From Ischnura elegans (lineage: Eukaryota > Arthropoda > Insecta > Odonata > Coenagrionidae): a DNA stretch of 64,000 nucleotides. Below the pieces are notes generated by a model. It did not search any database and was not told the origin of the DNA. It worked only from the letters and a program-made list of their open reading frames with translations. Where the stretch lies: contig NC_060251.1 of the NCBI RefSeq assembly GCF_921293095.1, positions 91,126,566 to 91,190,565 of the forward strand. The letters are read 5' to 3'. This document shows positions 55,170 through 64,000 of this stretch, in pieces. Positions within the stretch are counted from its first letter, which is position 1. Each line of letters opens with the position of its first letter. A program made the position numbers and the translations under genes.

Positions 55170-55236
55170 CCTGGATGGCGTAGTGGTCTGCGCAATGGCC
55201 CGGTTCGATTCCCGGTCCAGGGGAATTTTTTCTCAT
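55170..55236 (+). other. Miniature tRNA-like Pol III unit (SINE head or tRNA relic)
   Basis: A-box match TGGCGTAGTGG and B-box match GGTTCGATTCC lie only about 20 bases apart. CCTGGA at the start pairs with TCCAGG at the end, like an acceptor stem. A T-run follows at once. The anticodon arm is missing, so it is not a functional tRNA. Confidence 0.6.
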
Positions 55237-55539
55237 GGTATACTTGTATATGAGAGGAAAAATATAAAGGAGTATTTCACGGAAATTGTTAAATCCACTG
55301 AAAACTAAAGAAAATGAGAAACTAATAATTAGCTACGAAAATGGCTAAAATATTAAGTGTTGCAGAGGACGTAAATGAAGATTTTCTGAGGTCTCATGAG
55401 AATTGCGATACATTTTCAAAGCGGATCTTTAAGCAACTTTTTATAACGCGAGCTAAATTGCAGTCCCCACTTCAATTCTCAGCAAGACCCATTCCCCTCA
55501 AATCTATCTATGAATCCTATTACATCTAGATCCTGATAG

Positions 55540-55870
55540 AATCCATCCTATTACCTTCTTCATAGAAAAAATGGATCGACCGAGTAAGTAATGAGGAATT
55601 GCTAAAAGGGAGAAAGGAAAAGACCTCTAAAAGGAGAAGATGGAACAACTTAGTTGACCATTTCGTGTGGCAGGACGGCCTGATGAAAACGATCATATGA
55701 CAGGTGGAAGGGAAGAAGGGCAAGGAACGTTTTCGAAAGAGTTACATAGGACAGGTTACAAAGTATGTAAAAGAGAAGAAATTCGTCGCTATAAAAAGAT
55801 AAGTGGATAGGAGAGAGAAATGGAGAGCTGCGTGAAACCAATCTTAGGATTGTTGACTGAGGGTGATGAT
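55540..55870 (+). mobile_element. LINE family 3 3' fragment
   Basis: The nucleotide sequence parallels 47260-47480 (GACGGCCTGATGAA, ACAGGTGGAAGGGA, AAGAAATTCGTCGCTATAAA, GTTGACT). Multiple stops. It is a shorter copy of the same LINE tail. Confidence 0.65.
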
Positions 55871-56431
55871 GAATGAAACACAATAGTAAACACCACACTT
55901 AATTTGTTTTTGTTAATAGTTTTGCCAGCCTTGGTGGCGGGGGGAAAAAGTCCTTGCCAACCAAAATTGTGGCCGTGGGGGTAAACTATTCTCGGTATTC
56001 CCACTGAGTTAATTTATCCATAATGGTCAACATTTAAAGGATGATCCCCGACTCGGAACTTGAAACGTTGGCCATTATGGAAAAATTAATCCGGTGGGAA
56101 TCCCGAGAAGAGTTTACCCACATCATTGCCGGGGAAATCATCAATTCATATTTCAGAAGTGGCCGCGGGTTCTACCGGTTGGACTCGGGGTAGGTTGCCC
56201 CTATCCCGGGCATGGTTATTCGTAAACGTATAATTGCTAAATTTGTTGGACACCCCGATGTAAAATGGCCAATATGTGCTGTATTCGGTCGTATGGGAAT
56301 GAATAAAATAACATTTTAGTTTGGCCAATTGTTTGTTGTTGGGTTTCAGTGGCTTCGTTTATTTACGTTCTTTAGGTGTGGGCTGCCGATATACGGGTCG
56401 GTCAACGTTAAATTAAGAATGGAGTTTGCAA

Positions 56432-57093
56432 TAGGGTAGTTTCCTATTATTTTTTACTGCCTAAATCGAAATATTATTACTCCTGGAGTACTTATTTCAC
56501 GCTTTTCGATCTTCAAATGACGATATCTATTTTTCGCGATTAAATGAAAAGGGAAAATTTTCTAGCACGCGAAAACGCGATGGCTAAGTATGAATGCCGG
56601 AAAAACTCCGTGTGACGTCGTTCTAGTTCGCGCTGCCGCAAGTGAGGTGACCTTGGGGCGAGGCTTTGAGCGCAGATACGACGCAGGGTGCTAGCAAGTT
56701 GCAGAGTACCATGCTAGCTGGTAGCGCTTGGCTTAAATAAGGATTATTAATTCCTTATCAAACGAGGAAAACTTTCCAAACTTAACCAGTTTTAATAGGT
56801 GATTATTAAGACATGTCACCCTGAGCTCTATGCCTCATGCATGTATTGGTAATCTCAGACGATGTAAAACTCCTATCTACTCGTATAGAAACTAGGTCCC
56901 TGTGACGTCACGTGGAGTGGCATCGCATGGACGCCAATCTGGCCTTTTTCAAAAAAGGATAAAACTGACCATTGCCATTCGTCTAAACTGGGAATTCTAA
57001 AACCAAATAATTTGTATATTATGAATACACTAATGGTGGGTAACGAATCGCAATCAATGCCTTCCGTTTTCTTTGATGAAGGAAACTACCCTA
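56432..57093. mobile_element. TA-flanked MITE, copy 1 of a pair
   Basis: TAGGGTAGTTTCCT at the left and AGGAAACTACCCTA at the right are perfect inverted repeats. With flanking CAA and TTG the symmetry extends to 17 bp. The body (about 660 bp) recurs at 58730-59370. No transposase frame is present, so it is non-autonomous. Confidence 0.85.
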
Positions 57094-57728
57094 TTGTGTG
57101 TGATTTTGAAGATTAACAGCTTCCACAAAGTATCGCCAGATACAATTTCTTATTTTCCTATTTTTGTCCTTCCCCATCTCGGCTTACCTAAAAATCAGCC
57201 CTCTTTCTCGATTTTAACATCCCCAACCCGCTTAGAGCTTGAGCCATCAAAAACCTCTGTCCTAACCGTATCTCATGCGATGTGTTAAAATTTGAGGGGT
57301 TACAAGAAGAAAGAGAGAAATCATGTCAAAAATGTACCAAGAAAGAAAAATGATATTTATTTATTTATTCATTTCAAAAGCCCACATAAAGAATTGTTGC
57401 CAACTTATAGTGGTCCATTAACAAGATTTTAAAATAATAAATAGTTTATAATACTTTCTTGATTGAACCTTTAGCGGCTCATGGTGATTAAAAGAGGGAG
57501 AGGCATACACCCATGCCTTTCTTTCTCTTTTAATCATTTTATAATAATGTTGTGTAATAACGAATAGGTTAAGCAGTACTGAAGTTAAACCAAACAAAAA
57601 AATGAAAAATCAACCACTGCGTAGCATTGGTTAAGCAGTAATTAAGTGAAAGAGAAAAAAGACATGAGGCCATTTAAATAGAGAGGGGAAAAATACAGAG
57701 GGAGCATACATTTCTTCACCTCGGTCGC

Positions 57729-57960
57729 TAAAGGCCGTTTTACACGGTACACGGAATTGCGCAGTCTGGCGTACGTGTGAAGGCGCAATCAAAATTGCGT
57801 CGTGTAAAGCGGTGAATTGCGAGAACACATGCGAGAATGCGAGACGGCAAAATAGCCCCTGTTCTAATTTCGTTCATGCATTCGCGCAATTCCACGCCAT
57901 TTTAGAAATTAATGCAGCTCTAACCTGCGCAATTCCGTGTGCCGTGTAAAACGGGCTTAA
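57729..57960. mobile_element. MITE with AGGCCGTTTTACACGG ends
   Basis: The left terminus AGGCCGTTTTACACGGTAC and right terminus GTGCCGTGTAAAACGGGCT are near-perfect inverted repeats extending through GGAATTGCGCA. The 3-bp TAA is at 57729-57731 and 57958-57960. It is related to the 5.7-kb element by its ends. Confidence 0.8.
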
Positions 57961-58439
57961 TACACATCCAAGAAGGGAACATGCTCAATACTCGCTTCAC
58001 GCATTCATCTGCGTCACTGATATGCCGACAAAACATGACGTGCGTGAATGACGTTACCATTACGTCACAACACACACCCCTTGAGCAGCCTAACAAAGGA
58101 CGGCGATGGGCCAAGGCCGTGGCTGTTACGGATCCACTTAAAACGCCAAAGGGGTTTGATACCCACATCCTGTTCGACAGGGAATGGGGGAGGGGTCAGA
58201 TTGGGACGGGTGGGCAATCGGCTAAGAGACCGGATGACTCCAGCGCCCAGCAAGACGGGAGCGAGAATGAACCAACATAAAGAACCGCTTCATGTTCATT
58301 CATTTCTAACCACGTGCTTCCAACAAAGAACGAGCCCAGCGGTAAATAACAAACCACATTAACCACCAATGGGAGCAATCAAAAGCGACATATTTATTAA
58401 ATTATACATTTCCAACCATTACCACGGAACATGTAGTGT

Positions 58440-58680
58440 AGCGCTTTACGGTACGAAAACGAGGACAATTAGAAAGGCGGATGAGAGAATACTAGAAGAA
58501 TTTGAGATGTGGGTCTGGATGAAGATGGAGAAGGTGAAGTAGACGAGGAGGAGGAGAAACGACCAAGTGCTGGACATGTTGGGTGAGGAGAGGTAGCTTC
58601 GGGATGAGATATGGAGGAGACTGAAGGTATGATTGTTTCTAGTACTTATTGAGGAGAGAATGTTGAAAACAACATTGTTG
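58440..58680 (+). mobile_element. LINE family 1 fragment, plus strand
   Basis: It begins CGCTTTACGGTACGAAAACG and has GATGAGAGAATACTAGAAGA, GTGGGTCTGGATGAAGATGG and GTGCTGGACATGTTGGGTGA, like the 5.5-kb copy. The 3' tail is missing. Confidence 0.62.
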
Positions 58681-58729
58681 TTACCCTTAATTCAGATAAA
58701 AAGATCATTTACATCGAAGGTTGAGACAA

Positions 58730-59370
58730 TAGGGTGGTTTCCTATAATTTTTTACTGCCTAAATCGAAAGATTATTACTCCTGGAGTACGTATTTCACGC
58801 TTTTAGATTTTTTGATTACGATATCTATTTTTCGCGATTAAATGAAAAGTGAAAATTTTCAAGCGCGCGATAACGCGACGGCTAAAAATGAATGCTGGGA
58901 AAACCCCGTGTGACGTCAATCTGGTTCCTGCTGTCGCAAAGTGAGGTGACCTTGGGGCGAGGCTATCAGCGCTGACACGATGCAGGCTGCTAGCAGGTAG
59001 CGCTTGGCTTAAATAAGGATTATTAATACCCTAACTAACGAAGGAACTTTTCCGAACTTAGGTAACTTTTATGGGTGATTATTAGGAAAATGTTTCCCTG
59101 AGCTCTGTGCCTCATGCATGCATTGGTAATCTCAGACGATATAAAACTCCTATCTACTCGTATAGAAACTAGGTCCCTGTGACGTCACGTGGAGTGGCAT
59201 CGCATGGGTGCCAATCTGGCCTTTTTCAAATGCGGTTAAAATTGACCAATGCCATTCGTCTAAACTGAGATTTCTAAAACCAAATAATTTTTATATTATG
59301 GATACACTAATGGTGGGTATCGAAACGCAACCAATGCCTTTCGTTTTCTTTGATGAAGGAAACAACCCTA
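58730..59370. mobile_element. TA-flanked MITE, copy 2 of a pair
   Basis: The left end TAGGGTGGTTTCCT and right end AGGAAACAACCCTA each carry one change from copy 1. It is in the same orientation as copy 1, 2.3 kb downstream, with long shared blocks such as GAGGTGACCTTGGGGCGAGG and CCCTGTGACGTCACGTGGAG. Confidence 0.85.
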
Positions 59371-60104
59371 TTATCAATGTATGGCACAAACACCCGTGCC
59401 TGGATAGTGCCTCCGATTTGACTGGCGCGAACTTCATCCAAACTCCACCGAGTCCGACAAAAGACGCAGAAGAAACCTGAAGTTAACATCATTACGAGCC
59501 AATATGCAAGTATTGAAACTAAATCTCCATGTAAATACGAGATCATTTTATTCTATTGTGTATTTTATCATGAGTGCATAAACAAAAAGCTTTGATGAGA
59601 ATATGTATACTGACATCGGTTAGTATTGCCTTTATATTTTTAAAAAACTAAAATGGATAAGTTCACAGGATTGTAAATAGCAGCTACCGAATTCTAAAAA
59701 TGCATTCCCCATCAGGGAGGGATTGTACTATAGAAAAATGATAAAATATTGAAATCTCCATTTGCAGTAATTTTATATCACCACGAAGTCGTACGCCTAC
59801 TCCCTTATTCATTCATTTCATTCGTCCTCTTACAATTTTAACATCCTCTTTTCAGACAGCACCAGTTTGCTTTACAGCATTAACCCTCTAAGCACCACCT
59901 ACTTGGAGTAACTCTGACGAGAAATGCCAATGGTATTTTTTTGGAAATAGATCATCTTCGAGAAAAAATTACCGTTACATTATGTTTGGTATATCAACAT
60001 GCCGCTTTTTTTACCCTAACTACATTAATGCTTAACTGTGTAGTTAATCTTGATTTTGCATTCAAGAGTTTTGTTGCTGCATAATAACTAATTTACACAA
60101 TTAT

Positions 60105-60680
60105 ATTACACAGTATTTGGCATAGGCCTGAAGAAATTAGGATTCGTCAAGCGTATTGTGGGAAGATTTTCGGATGAGAAAGTAAAAGAAAGGTGCAACT
60201 TCGTACTCGTCCGACCGCACCTTGAATATGCAGTGAGCGTATGGGATCCGGTGCAGAAAGACTTAATCCACGAACTGAATAAAATACAAAGGAAGACTGC
60301 ACGTTTCGTCAAAAACTGCTGCGGGCGCACAGACAGAGTTACCCAGATGCTAAGCGAATTATGCTGGAAGCCGCTGGGAACTCGGAGACTGCGCGCTAGG
60401 CTTAGATTGCTTGAACAATTGAAAATGGATTATCTTTAAGAGCGACACGGAGATCATAATGTTAGAGCCACACTGTATTTCCAGGTCCGATAAAAGCGAT
60501 AAATTAAGAGAAGTGTTTTGCCGAACGGATAGATATGGGAATTCGTTTTTCCCCCGAACCAATAAACGCTAGTCCTAACTTCGTTAGAGCACTTCATTTT
60601 TATGTGTAAACGGCTGGTGTCCTAGCACCCTCTGCGACACGCCTTTTAGGCGGCTTGCGGGGTATTAGGTAGATGTAGAA
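60105..60680 (+). mobile_element. CR1/L2-type LINE 3' end
   Basis: The coding frame runs LKKLGFVKRIVG, then CNFVLVRPHLEYAVSVWDPV, HELNKIQRKTARFVKNCC and ELCWKPLGTRRLRARLRLLE, ending at TAA (60437-60439). This is the conserved C-terminus of CR1/L2-like RTs. The 3' tail runs through CACCCTCTGCGACACGCC and GCGGCTTGCGGGGTATTAGG to a GTAGATGTAGA end. It is 5' truncated. Confidence 0.8.
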
Positions 60681-60914
60681 TTAACTATCTCAAAGCCAAT
60701 ATTTCGGCTCGTGGTGGCACTAAGCATCTCGGGTTTAGCACCTAATCGCACCTAAAACCATTTTATAGAGCCCACGCCTGCGGTGCCGTTCTTAGTTTAA
60801 CGACGCCATGTGTGGTCCAAATATTCCTTTTGGATCGGGAGAGATTCCATTGGAAGAAGCGCATACTTGAACGCCAACGGGTGTATTCAGAAAGACTAAT
60901 GCAGCGAGAAGTCG

Positions 60915-61409
60915 ATGGAAATACAAACAGAACACGATCGCCTCTCGATTCGGGGAACCCTGAGGAGAGGGTCACGACTCGCCCCGCGGTCAGCGGGCAA
61001 TTCCAGGAAAGGATCTATTTCTGGCGCGATTTTCGGCCGAAAGAAGCGATTTTTTATTTTAAAAAACAATGGAAAGGACCGCTTCCCACGCGTCGCTTCC
61101 TATTCATCCGTTACGGTCATCGACTTGGATAAATATTGCGGGCCCGCGTCTAGCCTGGATAGGTGTTTTAGTTCTTTTTTTTTCTCGGGGAAAACCCGGA
61201 TGGAGAGGCAGACGGTCGGCGCACCTCACGTCGCATCCGGGCACGTAGCCAATCACAATAAGGGGTTGGATGATGAACTTCACCCTCGCTTTCCCACAAG
61301 AACCGGAGATTGGATCGCTAACGTGTCCATCTACCCCCGTGATGGTAGTGCAGTGCTACAGGATAAGTATATGAATTCCGAACCCGTACCGAATACCGTC
61401 AAAATTTGA
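60915..61409 (+). other. Unassigned open frame in a GC-rich patch
   Basis: An uninterrupted frame of about 160 codons lies in sequence clearly richer in CG dinucleotides than its surroundings. It contains low-similarity words such as ISGAIFGRKKRFFILKNNGK and LDDELHPRFPTRTGDW. I recognise no domain. A LINE 5' region, a processed exon or chance are all possible. Confidence 0.2.
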
Positions 61410-64000
61410 TTAAGTGTCCCAACTGAAAATTTATTTTAAACTACCATAAATAGCTTAAATTTACTCACGATAAAAAATGCAGCCCCATGCATCTGATACT
61501 ATGTTAAGAATTTATAATTATCACGAAATAATCTTGATTCAGCATTTGAAATGGATGTCAGACACATTTCAAGTGCATTTTAAATCTATATTTTCGAACA
61601 CCCCCTAAGCAATATACATTCTAAATGCATTCAAACTATATTTTGAAATAGATAATACATTTCGGTCAAAGAATCGAAAACGTCTGGCTCTCCCTCCGAT
61701 TCCATCGCTCTCACAAAGAATGAGTATTATTAAGTTTAAATTAGTTTGCTGCAAAAGAGAAATGCATTCAGACAGAAAGATAATTCCAGTTTACAACATA
61801 CCTGAACTGTTACAGTGTAACAGAGATGACTCAGCAATTGGCTCAGTCTTCTACAGACGTTAGTGGATGTATATGATTCTCATTCGAAGTGATATTTACA
61901 AGCCTTTGCATATAAATCAATCACACCTCCTTACGTCCTGAAGGCATCGCCAGGGACAAAACTTTTCTTTCTAACTTTATAAGAAAGAAAAATCTAGCAA
62001 ACTAGTCAAAATATATGTGCATACACGATGTGAAAACTGTGTAAATCGGCCCAAAAAACATATAATTACCAAAATGAATGTATCACATAGATTGCCGATA
62101 TAAGGAAAAATTTCCTCTCATAAACATCCTTTGGAGAACTTCCAAAATGCAATGTAAACGTGTAAGAATAAAATTGGTTTGTGCATTGAAATATTTGCAT
62201 AATAATGCCTCTTTGAGAGGCGGAAAAACTGTGGTTTATGGACTTCCGGGGTGGGGTGTTACAAGCCACACTTGCGGTTGGCTGAAAACTTGCGGAACCA
62301 CACCGAAATTTTTTAAATTAAATATTTTATACGGATAAAAATAATACAGCAATCGCCCAAAATTTTCGAATTTATCGTTGTTTCGAATATTCATCGGGCT
62401 TTATAATAAAGCCCTCCATCATTTTTTTAAAGCGATCGGTCAAGATATCGATATAAATTTCTGATCTCAATATTTACGGACAAAACCTTAAATAGAGTTT
62501 GATGTTCTACAAGAGTTATTCACAGGTTCACATGCCGAAAGTAAGCCCTACAGGATGGAAGAAATAGGGACCAGCAGGTAGCTGGAAGGTGCCGATTTAG
62601 GCTTCTGCAAAAAAGTCCTCGAGCCTTCCGAAATTATTGTGCTTGGCCTTTAGAACAATTAACATTAACTGCAAATGAGTCTCCATTTTATTCGGTAACG
62701 CAATGTTCAATTGCTATTGACCAATGTTTTACCATGAGCGATCCTACTAACATCTTCAGGTCGAAGGTGCTGCCCTGCCCTCTTTTTAGTCTACATAGTC
62801 CTCCCTTAAGAAACAGAGCTAAAATATTCGCTAGAAATGAATCAACCCCAAGCTGGAATCGGTAGATAACCAATTAGAAAAATCAAAACCATTACTAAGA
62901 ATGCCATGGATTAAATATGAACATGACGAAGAAGATCAAAACAAAACATTTTATCATCAATGATAAGGAGCTTGAATGACTTAAAGAAAAGTAAGAGGAA
63001 ATCACAAAATAAATGTAAACATTAAAATAGTGAGATTTATCTTTTTTCAAAAATCGACTAAAATATCAGCTAAAAATCATTGCCTTACGACTAAAACCGG
63101 AATCAGCCAAGTTTGTTTCGCAAAGTCATGAAATGTTACCTATTTTACGAGAAAATGAGTAGAAGCCACTGAGTAATGATTCAGAAGATGGAAAAGAATA
63201 TGAAAGTACATTATAAGTCAAGCATGTGCGGTACTCGTTTAGTTATCCTCCTGGTTTGTGACAGTCATCACAAAACAAAATAATACTGACCTTGCCTTCT
63301 CAGCAAATTGAACTTAAAACGAGCAAAACAGTGACAAGGTCACCTCAAAGAACCCAGCAGAGGTTCACACAACTACGCAGAAAATTGAAATCACAAGAAA
63401 AAACTAAGAGTGTGGAGGAATGATACGATCGATAAACGCCTACGGCAGGTATCCGTTATAAGACTCGACATTGCCAGGCAATTATCCTTTGGATCACTCA
63501 AACCATTCACACGAATAGCTTTACTTATATCATGCAAAAATCCTTCCTTTCACTAACTCACTTACAGCACAATATGCGTTTGTAAAAACCACAATAGTGG
63601 AGGTCAAAAGAAAGAAAACACGAAAATATTTTACTTACTTTTCATGCGCGTAATTTACTCAAAATTTATTATGAAGCATGAGATAAAAAAAATAGTGGTT
63701 ATATCAGAGAGAAGTACGATTGCTTTCACTACTCACACTATGCTAGATACATATACATGTACATCATTATCGGTTTGACTCATATCTCCACTCGATTATA
63801 GGATCTGATAAAATCTTTTCATGCTCATAGAAAGTTGCTATTTATTTTGTAATATTGTCAGGCTCAGACATAAACAATGCATTAATCTCTTCATTCCACT
63901 TCAAATAAATTTATTAGCCGCGCATTGTGTGAAGGTGTAACTGAGTGATCAAGGTATATTAAAAAGTGTCGTGGGACGTTCTTAATCACCGTTTTACTGG
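61410..64000. other. No recognisable feature
   Basis: AT-rich sequence with only short open frames. A small hairpin GGGCTTTATAATAAAGCCC at about 62396-62414 is the only local structure I noticed. Confidence 0.4.

Noticed and set aside
57939..58362. Overlapping 100-113 codon frames on both strands
   Set aside because: Competing open frames on both strands in a moderately GC-rich patch, with no domain or splice evidence. Likely chance.
59208..59480. 90-codon frame
   Set aside because: It spans the end of the second TA-flanked MITE and its flank, with no homologous coding in the first copy beyond the terminus.
1..64000. CRISPR arrays, bacterial operons, rRNA genes, telomeric TTAGG arrays
   Set aside because: None seen. 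The window is eukaryotic nuclear sequence, and its repeats are transposon-derived or simple-sequence.

Overview
This is an AT-rich, repeat-laden piece of a metazoan nuclear genome, almost certainly an insect or another arthropod. It has spliced genes with GT-AG introns and a secreted Spätzle-type cystine-knot gene. It also has a Ty1/copia element whose primer site fits the internal initiator-tRNA-Met priming of insect copia. I see no bacterial operons, CRISPR arrays, rRNA genes or complete tRNA genes. I cannot name the species.

There are two host genes. Gene A (plus strand, about 9.1-20.1 kb) is a multi-exon gene of unknown function. Seven exons join in frame to the last 456 codons of a protein, ending at a stop at 20148 with AATAAA at 20233; its 5' end is not identified. 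Gene B (minus strand, 35.9 down to 30.4 kb) is a Spätzle family growth-factor/Toll-ligand gene. Five exons with matching phases give a 437-residue C-terminal protein: a proline/glutamine-rich pro-region with four to five RPF repeats, then a cystine-knot domain with seven cysteines. Its signal-peptide exon is not resolved.

Most of the rest is mobile DNA. The clearest element is a nearly pristine Ty1/copia retrotransposon at 23712-28198: LTRs differing by one base, a CTCTG target duplication, and a single intact 1325-codon polyprotein. It interrupts an open reading frame of unknown origin. Other autonomous-element remnants are a Penelope-like GIY-YIG endonuclease (17.7-18.3 kb), a Helitron 3' end (21.6-22.5 kb), a mariner transposase tail (13.9-14.4 kb), and many 3' fragments of at least three non-LTR retrotransposon (LINE) families.

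Short non-autonomous DNA elements are abundant. They include TTAA-flanked (piggyBac-like) families with subterminal palindromes, hAT-like elements with CAGTGGCG-type ends and 8-bp duplications, TA-flanked elements including a near-identical pair at 56.4 and 58.7 kb, a pair with 3-bp duplications, and a foldback element. Nested insertions and a 0.4-kb inverted duplication allow several insertions to be ordered in time. The regions 40.3-46.7 kb, 47.5-51.5 kb and 61.4-64 kb hold little I can interpret.
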